Positions 50,726 to 61,352 of a stretch of 64,000 nucleotides of DNA are shown piece after piece (the stretch's first letter is position 1; every line of letters begins with the position of its first letter). Both the position numbers and the translations under genes were made by a program. Source of the DNA: Mytilus edulis (Eukaryota > Mollusca > Bivalvia > Mytilida > Mytilidae); assembly GCF_963676685.1 (NCBI RefSeq), contig NC_092355.1:57571613-57635612 (forward strand), in the 5' to 3' direction. The notes under the pieces are model-generated. The model was not told where the DNA came from, searched no databases, and saw only the letters and a list, made by a program, of their open reading frames with translations.

Positions 50726-51212
50726 CCATACATTTCTGTTGGAAATATTCATTTCTAATATCAAAAAGGTGGACACGATTTTTGTTTTCAATCCAGATAC
50801 GACCAGAATTTTTCATAAAGGCCACACCCTGCAGGCAGGTTGCAGTCTGATCTTGAAAAAGTATTCCATATATCAGTTCGGCGAAACAGACATTCCGGTC
50901 AGACATTACGGCAAAAATCAGAGTCAATTTTTTTTTCTCTCAAATATCTAAGACTGTCTCCTTAAATCCATTGGTTCGTACTTTAGACTTTAAATTTATC
51001 TAGAGCTTAAAATGACTGCCCCAGGGATCATTATTCAGCTATGTTATTTTAAAATAGGCTGGGGCGTTTGGGGGTTTTCGTAGTTAGATGACTCCTTTGC
51101 TGTGGAGTGAGAGTCTATAGAGTATTACTTTCTGTTTGGTGGTATAGTGAAATAGAAGTCAATACTTTGTTGATATGAAGGTGTCATGATTGTCATCCTC
51201 ACTCAGCCTAAG

Positions 51213-52145
51213 CAGGGCCGTAACTAGGGTACGACTTCAGGGGAGGCAGGGGTTTGGGGCCGCCGATTGAGGCCCCCTAAGAGAGGGGGTTTGGGGGCAC
51301 AGCCCCCCGCCGAATTTTTTCTCGCAGTAAAATGGCTAAAAATGACCCGTTTTCCTTCGATTTACTTACTTTAATATGTTTAAGAAACATCAGTATTGCT
51401 GGATCCTGGAAGCAATTTTTATGCAAACAATTAGTATCTGTATTTAAAGATATTTTTGTTAGAAATCAAACTGGTCAGTTAAAAAAAAACCATATAAAGC
51501 AAGATCATAGAAAGCAAGATATTTTTTTTGTCGAGGACCTTGAATTTCAATATTGTTGAAAGCTGAACAGACATGTATATAGCTACAACCAGGGACTTTC
51601 TTAACTAGTATATACTTAGTTTAGAAAGTCTCTGCTTCAACGAATTGGAGTGTTTAACTACTAAGACATTGACCATAATGTTCTCGTACGATCGGCCGGG
51701 AGACGTTAAAAAATGACCCAACAGCTGATTCAGCCGGTAACGAATTTCCGATATCATAAAAGATTCACAATACAAAGGATCGAACTTCCTCTGCTTAATG
51801 CAGCCCCTACATAAATGTGAATAGTTAAGTTTATTCAAAATTGTCGAAAGCAAAGTTTCATATGTGTTCTCGTATGGATACTGAATAACAGACGGACGGC
51901 CACACGAAAAAAAAATTATACTGAAACGGTTCACTTTCGATCAAAAATCCGGAAAATGACAGGTATATATCACGTATCATGATAACAGTGTAAAAACTGT
52001 AAACTTGTATTGTTTATAATATAAATTCAAGTTCTTCGTGTACATATTGTCAATATTTCATTTTATTACTTCAAAAAAAAATGTTGGTGTAGAAAATTCA
52101 GGGCAGCAACTGCCTCCCCCTGCCTCATAGGTAGTTACGGCCCTG
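51213..52145. mobile_element. 0.93-kb element with CAGGGCCGTAACTA inverted ends
   Basis: The left end CAGGGCCGTAACTA and right end TAGTTACGGCCCTG are perfect 14-bp inverted repeats. GGGGAGGCAG-type motifs follow on both inner sides. The CAGGG start is hAT-like, but no 8-bp duplication is evident (AGCCTAAG against GCTCAGGT). The inside holds a 109-codon open frame on the - strand (51605-51934), listed separately. Confidence 0.7.
51605..51934 (-). CDS. Small open frame of unknown function inside the CAGGG element (doubtful)
   Basis: It has 109 codons with an internal Cys pair (LCRGCIKQRKFD) and GRPSVIQYPYENTYETLL. I do not recognise it. It may be a remnant of a gene captured or once carried by the element. 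There is no splice or promoter evidence, and chance is possible. Confidence 0.2.
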   Translation of the reverse strand: MNRFSIIFFSCGRPSVIQYPYENTYETLLSTILNKLNYSHLCRGCIKQRKFDPLYCESFMISEIRYRLNQLLGHFLTSPGRSYENIMVNVLVVKHSNSLKQRLSKLSIY

Positions 52146-52189
52146 GCTCAGGTCATTACAGCTGTGGTAAGGATAATATCCTTACCATC

Positions 52190-54195
52190 AGTGGTGCTAA
52201 ACTCTATTGGGTAGATGATACAATTTAAAAGAGCAGTGGTACTTAACAACAGCTACATTTGGTTACTATAACCAGCAGTGGTATAAACAATTGTCTTCTC
52301 AGTGGCACTAACCAGCGTGTACTGGGTAGAGTAACAATGGTTTCATTTTGTTACTATAACCAGCAGTGGTATAAACAATTGTCTTCTCAGTGGCAATATC
52401 CAGCGTGTACTGGGTAGAGTAACAATAGCTACATTTGGTTACTATAACCAGCAGTGGTATAAACAATTGTCATCTCAGTGGCATTACCAGCTTGTACTGG
52501 GTAGAGTAACAATAGCTACATTTGGTTACTATAACCAGCAGTTGTATAAACAATTGTCTTCTCAATGGCAATAACCAGCGTGTACTGGGTAGAGTAACAA
52601 TAGCTACATTTGGTTACTATAACCAGCAGTGGTATACACAATTGTCTTCTCAGTGGCAATAACCAGCTTGTACTGGGTAGAGTAACAATAGCTACATTTG
52701 GTTACTATAACCAGCAGTTGTATAAACAATTGTCTTCACAGTGGCAATAACCAGCGTGTACTGGGTACAGTAACAATGGCTTCATTTTGTTACTATAACC
52801 AGCAGTGGTATAAACAATTGTCTTCTCAGTGGCAATAACCAGTGTGTACAGTGTAGAGTAACAATGGTTTCATTTGGTTATTATAACCAGCAGTGGTATA
52901 AACAATTGTCTTCTCAGTGGCAATAACCAGCGTGTACTGGGTAGAGTAACAATAGCTACATTTGGTTACTATAACAAGCAGTGGTATAAACAATTGTCTT
53001 CTCAGTGGCAATAACCAGCTTGTACTGGGTAGAGTTACAATGGCTTCATTTGGTTACTATAACCAGCAGTGGTATAAACAATTGTCTTCTCAGTTGCAAT
53101 AACCAGCCTGTACTGGGTAGAGTAACAATAGCTACATTTGGTTTCTATGACCAGCAGTGGTATAAACAATTGTCTTCTCAGTGGCAGTAACCAGCGTGTA
53201 CTGGGTAGAGTAACAATGGCTTCATTTGCTTACTATAACCAGCAGTGGTATAAACAATTGTATTCTCAGTGGCAATAACCAACCTGTACTGGGTAGAGTA
53301 ACAATAGCTACATTTGGTAACTATAACCAGCAGTGGTATAAACAATTGTATTCTCAGTGGCAATAACCAGCCTATACTGGGTAGAGTAACAATGGCTTCA
53401 TTTTGTTACTATAACCAGCAGTGGTATAAACAATTGTCTTCTCAGTAGCAATAACCAGTCTGAACTGGGTAGAGTAACAATGGATTCATTTGGTTGTTTC
53501 TATAACCAGCAGTGGTATAAACAATTGTCTTCTCAGTGGCAATAACCAGCGTGTACTGGGTAGAGTAACAATGGCTTCATTTGGTTACTATAACCAGCAG
53601 TGGTATAAACAGTTGTCTTCTCAGTGGCAATAACCAGCCTGTACTGGGTAGAGTAACAATAGCTACATTTGGTTACTATAACCAGCAGTTGTATAAACAA
53701 TTGTCTTCTCAGTGGCAGTACCCAGCGTGTATTGGGTAGAGTAACAATGGCTTCATTTGGTTACTATAACCAGCAGTGGTATAAACAATTGTCTTCTCAG
53801 TGGCAATAACCAGCCTGTACTAGGTAGAGTATCAATGGATTCATTTGTTTGTTTCTATAACCAGCAGTGGTATAAACAATTGTCTTCTCATTGGAAATAA
53901 CCAGCGTGTACTGGGTAGAGTAATAATGGATTCGTTTGGTTTTTTCTATAACCAGCAGTGGTATAAACAATTGTCTTCTCAGTGGAAATAACCAGCGTGT
54001 ACTGGGTAGAGTAACAATGGCTTCATTTGGTTACTATAAACAGCAGTGGTATAAACAATTGTCTTCTCAGTGGCAATAACCAGCGTGTACTGGGTAGAGT
54101 AACAATGGCTTTATTTGGTTACTATAACCAGCAGTGGTATAAACAATTATCTTCTCGGTGGCAATTAGCAGCGTGTACTGGGTAGAGTTACAATA
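52190..54195. repeat. 88-bp minisatellite array, about 23 units
   Basis: Units read GTAACAATAGCTACATTTGG / TTACTATAACCAGCAGTGGT / ATAAACAATTGTCTTCTCAG / TGGCAATAACCAGCGTGTAC / TGGGTAGA, 88 bp each (52291 to 52379). Two unit types alternate in part (AATAGCTACATT and AATGGCTTCATT). The first and last units are degenerate. Confidence 0.95.
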
Positions 54196-54472
54196 ATTAT
54201 GTGTGTTAATTATGAAATAATCTAATTGTGGATGTAACGCGTCTTTTGATTGGCTGACAAGTGTTTTGTTTATCATTTCATATACAAAATTTTGTCGTGT
54301 GACCGTGACCTCATCAACGTTATTCATGGTTTACTCCGGCTTAAAATTGAATTGAGAATTGAATTGTATTATTTTTGCTGTGTATTCGAAATACGGGTTA
54401 CTTAGTGTGCACCACATTTTTAAAGTTATTTGTCCATAGACAATAACATTAATGTAGTATACTATATGTATA

Positions 54473-54600
54473 TAAAAAAAAAGATATGGTATGATTGCAA
54501 ATGAGACAAATCTTCAGAAAAGACAAAATGAGACAGAAACTATAATAGGTCACCAAACAGCTTTCAACAGTGAACAACCTCATACTGCATTTACATGTAT
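54473..54600 (+). mobile_element. Diverged copy of the 48682 repeat family
   Basis: TATAAAAAAAAAGATATGGTATGATTGCAAATG and TAGGTCACCAAACAGCTTTCAACA follow the start of the repeat at 48682, with many changes. Confidence 0.65.
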
Positions 54601-54741
54601 GTATACATATTTAGCGAACTTGATGAATAATGAACCAAGACAGAAAACAGACAGAGCCATGCAGATGCTCGAGAGATGTATATGGTGTCCGCTTTGAGAA
54701 TTCTTAAAGGCAAAGGTTTGAGTCCATTTTAAATGGTACAT

Positions 54742-54747
54742 TTTATT
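54742..54747 (-). terminator. Poly(A) signal AATAAA for the minus-strand gene
   Basis: TTTATT on the + strand is AATAAA on the - strand, about 46 bp after the stop codon at 54793. This is a fitting place for cleavage of a short 3' UTR. Confidence 0.55.
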
Positions 54748-54792
54748 ATTTTACATTATATGGACGGACTAATGACATGAAATATAAACATA

Positions 54793-55361
54793 TTACAATA
54801 CAAAATCGTTAATATATTCATCAAGCATGAAGTCGATGTCTTTGAGAGCTTCCACAGCAAGCGGAAGTACGCACACAAGTCCACGGAATAATGACTGCTC
54901 CCGAGGAAGTATCTTTCTTGCCCAGACGGGATGAATCACAATTTTGAGCGGAGCTTCCGGTTTCATTAATTCTTGTCCAATGTTAATTTTCCTGCGTATG
55001 TCTCTTTTAATTTGTTTTTGTTTTTCGCTTTCACAAATGGAATGAACTTGTAGTAAGGGTACATATAATTGTGTAAACGCTTCCGTGAATGTGGTTCGTA
55101 ACTTCCCTAACATGTCTGTGAACTGGTCAATAATTTTGGTGTTTTTGACACGTGATGTTCCTTTGGCCATTTTGTAATTTGTTTCGAACTCTCGTATAGT
55201 TTTTAATTCGAGTACACCTTGTGGTAGTATCTGTTTCATGGTAAGAGCAAATTCTCCTAACGATAATTCTATGTTTTCCTCCGTGTCCTTCATGGATTGC
55301 ACATTATCGGTGAAACTCTTTTGTTGATCTGCCAATCTTAGCACCATTTTCTTGTCTTCTT
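54793..55361 (-). CDS. Last exon of the unrecognised minus-strand gene
   Basis: The acceptor reads TTGACTTTCCAG (just above 55361) and the stop codon is at 54793-54795. It has 188 codons starting at EDKKMVLRLADQQ. It includes ALTMKQILPQGVLELKTI, QFTDMLGKLRTTFTEAF and a C-terminal part with IVIHPVWARKILPREQSLF and DIDFMLDEYINDF. The ATG at 55347 opens the frame but is internal to the exon. Confidence 0.75.
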
Positions 55362-57245
55362 CTGGAAAGTCAATAGTACAGATTTTTATGCATGTTTAAT
55401 ATTGTGTCTTAAAATGAGATGCGTTGGATAGAAATCGACCTTATCGGGGCCTTTTATAGCTCACTATGTGGTGTGGGCTTTGCTCATTGTTGAAGGCCGT
55501 ACGGTGACCTATAGTTGTTAATGTCTGTGTCATTTTGGTCTTTTGTGGATAGTTGTCTCATTGGCTATCATACCACATCTTCTTTTTTTATACTTTTACA
55601 AATCAATATCAATGCATCTGTTAACCTATTTAGGTTTTGAAAACAAATTCAAGTCTGGGACTGTTTGCAAGTTGAATTGTTAATCGAATGCTACAAAACG
55701 GACAAAACATCATCTGTCATCTTATTGCATTTCTTAAATGAATGCTTAAAAATAAATCAGAGTAATGTACATTTATATTTACGTAAATTTGCATAAGGTC
55801 GATTTCTATCCGACGCAGCTAAGATATTAATTCAACCGTTTACAATGAATCCAGTAGCGGCTTTAGGGTGCGGGGGTTTGGTACCCCCATTTTTTGAAGA
55901 TCTATACATTTGAATGAGGACATATGGTTGGAACATCTCCCCCTTTTTTTAATGGCTGGAACCGCAATATGAAATCTTGCTGACAAAAAATATAGAATGT
56001 TAATTGTTCACATGAAAAGTATACACCGCCAAACATAAACATCAAATCGTAACCCTTTACGACAAAATAATCGTTTTAGTACCTCGCTACTTTGGTCAAC
56101 ATCAGACTAGTTCTACTGTATGGACACGATCCGCCAAGCAGTCGGCAAAAAGGAAGAGGAAAGAACAATCATTATAATACGATTGAAGTAATTTATACAA
56201 TGCAATAACAATCTTGTGCAATTACAAAAAATGTACTATGTACATGGGAAACTCAAGAATTATTTATCATCTGTTTTGATATATTATCAAACGGAATTGA
56301 AAACGTGCAATAACCATAACTCTTGGCATGGAAAATTCAAGTTTTTTTTTAAATGCATGTAATAATATAGAATCCAACGGAATCTTTATACGTGGTACAT
56401 ATATCAATATCCCTGTCATGACAATAGGTTAAAGTAAGATAATTACCTCTAGTTTTATATCCCTACCACGACAGTACGTCACTGTAATAAAATTACCTCT
56501 AGTTTGTATATCCCAACCACGACAATACGTCACAGTAAGATAATTACCTCTAGTTCTTATATCCCTACCACGACAATACGTCAAAGTAAGATAATTACCT
56601 CTAGTTTGTATATCCCTACCACGACAATACGTCAAAGTAAGATAATTACCTCTAGTTTGTATATCCCTACCATGACAATACGTCAAAGTAAGATAATTAC
56701 CTCTAGTTTGTATATCCCTACCACGACAATACGTCAAAGTAAGATTATTACCTCTAGTTTTTTATATCCCTACCACGACAATACGTCTCAATGAGATAAT
56801 TACCTTTAGTTTGTATATCCCCACCACGACAATATGTCAAAGTAAGATAATTACCTCTAGTTTGTATATCCCTACCACGACAATACGTCAAAGTAAGATA
56901 ATTACCTAAAGTTTGTATATCCCTACCACGACAATATGTCAAAGTAAGATAATTACCTCTAGTGTTTTATATCCCTACCACGACAATACGTCACAATAAG
57001 ATAATTACCTCTAGTTTTTATTTCCAGTCTCTTCATTTTTCTACTTAACAGTTCGTTTGTACAGTTGTTGTATTCAGATTCCAAGATTTTAGATCTGAGT
57101 ACTATCTTGGTTGTTTTTAGCTTCTTTAATACCGTACTATTGACGATGACATCCTGGAAGGTCATACTAAGTTTTCCTCTCTGGTACAGATCCCAAAGTG
57201 AGTCTAATGCTCCTATATCATCAAATCCTACAGCTAAAACTATCC
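54793..57245 (-). CDS. Unrecognised helical-protein gene, last two visible exons
   Basis: Exons 57245-57009 and 55361-54793 (- strand) join in frame: the first enters with two bases of a codon and leaves with one, the second supplies two. Together they give about 267 residues. The product is rich in Lys, Glu and Leu with long predicted helices and probable coiled coil (TTKIVLRSKILESEYNNC.., FTDNVQSMKDTEENIELSL, KQKQIKRDIRRK), and no membrane segment. The N-terminal part reads IVLAVGFDDIGALDSLWDLY. I do not know the family; the 5' exons lie outside what I can see. The AATAAA signal and consistent phases support a real gene. Confidence 0.7.
55440..55591 (-). mobile_element. Interspersed repeat, reverse copy, in the intron of the minus-strand gene
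   Basis: CTTATCGGGGCCTTTTATAG.., GAAGGCCGTACGGTGACCTA and TACCACATCTTCTTTTTTTA are the reverse complement of 48682-48835. This copy appears truncated at the GGGGCC end. Confidence 0.85.
55592..56425. other. Intronic AT-rich stretch
   Basis: Lies within the intron 55362-57008. No gene or strong repeat, except a GGTACCCCCATTTTT-like fragment near 55875. Confidence 0.5.
56430..57020 (-). repeat. 51-bp minisatellite built on a splice donor, about 12 units
   Basis: On the - strand each unit reads AAACTAGAG|GTAATTATCTTA followed by TTTGACGTATTGTCGTGGTA and GGGATATAC, 51 bp. The unit nearest the exon is the real exon end: AAAACTAGAG|GTAATT at 57009/57008. Units thus each carry about 9 bp of exon end plus the donor. 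51 bp is 17 codons, so the open frames across it are repeats of 17 residues. The unit next to the exon has an in-frame stop. Confidence 0.9.
57009..57245 (-). CDS. Penultimate exon of the unrecognised minus-strand gene
   Basis: The acceptor TTACAATTTCAG lies just above 57245 and the donor CTAGAG|GTAATT at 57008. The 237-nt exon is symmetric (phase 1 on both sides). It encodes a short hydrophobic start, SLWDLYQRGKLSMTFQDVIV and a long basic helix. Its donor is the seed of the 51-bp array, and its first bases are duplicated upstream (57466-57535). Confidence 0.7.
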
Positions 57246-57535
57246 CTGAAATTGTAAAAAATTGATAATAAAATGTTTGTTAACTTGTTTTTAGAGATCT
57301 CAAAGTGGGTATAATGACAGGACGAATCCAGCCATTTTAAAAGGGGGTTTTCCAATCCAGGCTAAAGGGGGCTCCAACCACAAGTCCCCATTCAAATCAT
57401 TGATCGTCCAAAAAAAGTGGGGTTTCCAACCCCCGGACCCCCTGGATCCGCCACTGTAATGAACATATATCATCAAATCCTACAGCTATAACTATTCCTG
57501 AAATTGTAAGAAATTGATAATAAATTGTTTTTTAA
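57211..57535 (-). repeat. Duplicated exon start plus splice acceptor, with an insertion between copies
   Basis: TATATCATCAAATCCTACAG, CTAAAACTATCCCTGAAATT and ATTGATAATAAA at 57216-57275 recur with few changes at 57466-57525. The copies are separated by about 190 bp, part of which has the GGATCCGCCACTG end of a dispersed element. The second copy holds the acceptor and the first 12 or so codons of the exon, but no rest of the exon. Confidence 0.8.
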
Positions 57536-58330
57536 CTTGCTGGTTGTAGATTTTAGTTTGCGTTTAAAAATACCATTGAAATTTTGTCCCATAAAAAGCC
57601 ACGTGACATCATGTTACGTGTTACCACTCATTGTAACATGTTTTTATTCGGCTCAGTGACATTGACCATGTCACACATAGCCGTCGCTAGATCGCCTATC
57701 CAATATTTACGCAGGAGAATGAAAACTTTTTCCATCTTATAAGGCACTGGATACGATTACCAGCCAAAAAAAACCAATGAAAAGAGTGTGTCCCTAGTGC
57801 CCATATCCCCCCCCCCCCCCCAAATCATAGTCTGCGTGAATTGTTTTAAAAGACGATAACAAGTTCCAAGCTGCATTCTATCCTACGTATTTTCTTTTTT
57901 ATTTTCGTTTAAATGATTAAACACAAATGATATCCACGTTAGCTGGTACAATCAATCAAAACAAAAACAGGAAGTATTCTGAAGGTTGTTTTACAATTAT
58001 TTCTAAATAAGAATTAATCTAGTATTCTATAATTTCAATCAAATCTATTCTTTTGTTTTCAATCTCTGATAGAGTATATGGATTTGATACTGTTTAATGG
58101 CGGTAAAATCGACAATTTAGCTCTGTTTATTTGGGTGTTATGTCACTAAGGAAGTGATTTCATTCTAATATTAAGCCTAATTTTATGTATTTGTACATAC
58201 TTTAATAAAACATAGAAAAGATATTTGGCGGGTAAACCTTGTGTCAGGTCAATTGTGAAGGATGTTCCAGTGGAAGCTCTAATACGAGCAATTTGGAACA
58301 CCTGTCCTTCAAGAACGGTACGGCTACCAT
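57536..58330. other. Gene-free stretch
   Basis: AT-rich, with a run of C at about 57810-57823. Upstream exons of the minus-strand gene could lie here, but I could not recognise any. Confidence 0.4.
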
Positions 58331-58335
58331 TGTGG

Positions 58336-58488
58336 TATAAATATAAGCAGGTGATGATTTCCTGCTCTTTGTCATTCTTCTAATGTCTACGAAGACGATG
58401 GTCATGATACGTAGGTGATTATTAGAGATAGGATATTTGAGATCGTTGTCTCTTATATATAAGATATTATTACTTCAAGTGTAATAAA
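58336..58488 (+). promoter_or_regulatory. TATA box followed by poly(A) signal (possible LTR-like or promoter region)
   Basis: TATAAATA at 58336-58343, TCATTC 36 bp further on as a weak initiator, and AATAAA at 58483. Together these are what an LTR or a small transcription unit would have. No second LTR or coding region was found, so this stays a weak call. Confidence 0.2.
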
Positions 58489-58782
58489 GAACAGGTTGGT
58501 GCCTGTTAGTATTCTCTAACATGGAATTGCATTCATGATTGTAATGCAACAAAGGACAAAGGACAAGTTTGGTGCCTGTTCTTTAAGACTTATACAACTT
58601 GTAGTTTGTCAAGTATTAATTTTTCCGTATGAAACCAGTCGTAGCTTGTCGGGTACCAAAAAGTACCATTAGGACAAGTCGTAGCTTGTATGGTACTAAA
58701 TTGTACCATTATGACAAGTTTGACCAAGGACAAATCGGTATTTGTACAAATTAGTATCATTTGTATAAAATATGATTTACAT

Positions 58783-58969
58783 AATAGTTATTGAAAGGCT
58801 GGTCATTATCGTGATATATGGAGTGCCCACAGGACAGTGGTATTGACTAAGACGGTGATAATGACTGAGCCATAGGCGAGGTGATTATTGCTGTCGCAGT
58901 CAATACCACTGTCCTACAGGCAGTCCATGTATCATGATAATGACCAGTTCTTTAATAACTATTATGTTT
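58783..58969. mobile_element. 187-bp palindromic hairpin element
   Basis: The left arm AATAGTTATTGAAAGGCTGG, TCATTATCGTGATATATGGA and AGGACAGTGGTATTGACT is repeated in reverse complement on the right, ending GACCAGTTCTTTAATAACTA. Arms are about 65-70 bp. A fold-back MITE is the likely nature. Confidence 0.75.
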
Positions 58970-59168
58970 ATTTCATTGAGAAACCATGTTTTTACAAATT
59001 CTCATGAATTAAAAATGTTCAAAGCAAACTCGAGTTCAAGTTATTGTACGATTTCTGTAGCAAAGAGTGAAGACCAATCATAGAAATACATGTAGCTATA
59101 AGTCACTGCCATTCATTTAAGTGAAATTTTTCAGTATATGAATACTTAATAATTACATTAGATGTATG

Positions 59169-59527
59169 TTTCATTATAATACTTTATTCTGATTGGCTAA
59201 CTGCACATCACGTGTTATTCCGTAAGCAGTTGCATTGCTCAATACAACTTTTCATTCATGATAACACGTGGTCCAACAATAAAGTGCACAGGTGAATTAA
59301 ATTAAAAAATATATAAAATTCGTGTTTTCATGATCATAGCTAAAAAATGTAATTATATTTAATGCTTCTTTTTGTAACTTTATAGGGTTGTAAAAGCGTT
59401 GACCGTGCGCACATTTTTAGAATTCCGCGCTTCATACAAAATGTACTTCGGTCAACGCTTTTACACCCCAATAAATTTACAAAAAGAAGCATTCAATTCT
59501 TAAATAAAGTTCTATAATTTTATAATG
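59169..59527. mobile_element. Fold-back element with inner hairpin TGTAAAAGCGTTGACCG
   Basis: Outer ends TTCATTATAATACTTTAT and ATAATTTTATAATGAA are inverted. Inside, AATGCTTCTTTTTGTAACTT..TTGTAAAAGCGTTGACCG (59361-59406) faces CGGTCAACGCTTTTACA..AAAAAGAAGCATT (59452-59495). About 360 bp, no coding capacity. Confidence 0.65.
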
Positions 59528-61300
59528 AACGAAAACATATGGTAAACGGTTCAACAACTTAAATATAATATTGAAAATAGGAAAAGGTTTTATTCAATGG
59601 ACATCTCCCTAAACAGAGAAAGCATGCCCCACCGGTCATTATAAGAGTTACCACGCCCCATCGGTCATTAACACGTAAAAGTCCGTTAACGACCGGTTTG
59701 CTAGTCCGTTTTGTTCTTTTAATGACCGATGGAATTTATTACTGAAGATTAAAGAATGTCATGTGGCCCCTTTTTTATCCAATAAGAAAGATATGATTAA
59801 TGTATACTAGTAGATGAATTGAACTGTTAAAGTAAGTCAGGGCAGTTGTATATATTTTAGTTCATTGACATAATTTGAGAAATCATTTGATGGGTATAAC
59901 TTATTTGGTGAACTATTCGACATATACTTTGTAAATAGAACATTTCAGACCCAGTATCAAGGCTGGTAACGAACCTATTCACAAATCATAATGCAAATAG
60001 AAATAGACACGCTTACCATGTGTACACGTTACACATTGAATGGTATTGTATTACAAACTAGAGACCCGTATGTAAAAATGACTTGGCGACAATCGGTTAT
60101 GTCTGTGTGATTATATATGAAACGAAAGTGGAAATTCTTTTTAACAAAGAGGACACTTTTTAAAAACATTTTAAAGGTAATTTTAACTAATTATGTTATG
60201 TATATGTATAATGAGAAAATATTCAGACAGTAATTGAATTATCGTATATTCTTTATTGTTGTCGTTATGTGATACAAATTCGTTAACATGGGCGTTTCAG
60301 GGATTGTCTATTTTGTATTTCTTTTGTTGAGTTGCCGGGTCCCCTGCTGTTATATGAGCCTCTCTGAACCCCCTCCCTTTTCGAAAGTCCTCGATCCGCT
60401 ACTGCAAAATTTTTATAAGTTGGGGGGTGGGGGAGGGGGTCTCTTATTGCCTTTGAGGGGGCCCGCTCAAGTCATGCTTCAGCGATTCCCTATATAATCA
60501 ACCAAATTTTTTTCGCCCCCCCCCCCCCTGGCACCTCTAAATCCGCCTCTGTGCCACTGGTTAACGGTCTCATATGTTACATATATAGATGCCACTCCTT
60601 TTTGAGACCTCATTAGGAAATTGATAATAATGCATTGTAAATGGCATTTGTAACAAGTAAGCATACTCTTTTGACCAAATTTTATACGTTTCAAGTAATT
60701 ATTTTACTAAGTTATTTAACTCAATTCACAGTAAACTAAATCAAATAGAAAAGATGGACTTCTTAATACAACCTTTTTTGCCAAAAAAAGGATGCACAAA
60801 TTTATTCGCTTAAAGATGCACAAATTTATTCGTTTAAAGAAACTTATTTTTAAACTAGTTTAACAGGTTTTTCAATCGTGTTTTACCGTCTCGTTTAAAA
60901 AATGATTTGATTGGCTAGTTAAATAGCTAGCCTATTAGTATTCTTTCAATTGGTATTGCTAACAAACTGAGGTAATTTGAAGGTCCACCTAACAAAGAAT
61001 TAAACATAACTTCCTTCTGTATTGTAATGTACACGCACAGGTATCTATTGATTATTTAACGTTTAGAAATGATCTAGTCAAGACACAAGTTATTGGTTTA
61101 TTTCTATATGACAAAACACCACTGGATGAGTCCATGTTATGTTTTATCAATGAAAGTATAGGTATGAAAGGTAAGAAATGCCAATTCTCCTATTTTCACA
61201 AAATTTTGAAAATACACAGTAAATAGATTATTTCTTAATAGTCAATTGTGGAGAAAAACAGAAAAAGTTTACAAATAAAACGTTTTATTCCAATCAACAA
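59528..61300. other. Gene-free stretch with repeat fragments
   Basis: Mostly unique AT-rich DNA. 60360-60550 carries G/C-run fragments of the GGATCC-type family (GATCCGCTACTGC, AAATCCGCCTCTG). A GATGCACAAATTTATTCG motif is tandemly repeated near 60791 and 60814. Confidence 0.45.
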
Positions 61301-61318
61301 GTCATTTTTCGGAGAGAA

Positions 61319-61352
61319 ATGCCGAAATACACTTTACACACGGCTACGCCAG
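61319..61352 (+). CDS. Possible first coding exon (very short, unproven)
   Basis: ATGCCGAAATACACTTTACA and the bases that follow read MPKYTLHTATP and run into CCAG|GTAAAA, a good donor. An N-terminus MPKYxL resembles my memory of mollusc sigma-class glutathione transferases, but the next residues do not clearly fit and no second exon was found in the remaining 2.6 kb. Chance is a real possibility. Confidence 0.15.

Noticed and set aside
50542..50951. Overlapping open frames on both strands beside the 353-bp repeat
   Set aside because: They start in repeat sequence and show no domain; the - strand frame (50607-50927) may be a relic, but nothing supports it.
1..54195. Regular repeats that could look like CRISPR arrays
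   Set aside because: Units are contiguous and variable without unique spacers, and the genome is eukaryotic.
56429..56942. Open frames of 17-residue repeats on both strands
   Set aside because: They come from a 51-bp unit; they lie inside an intron and no splice site supports them as coding.
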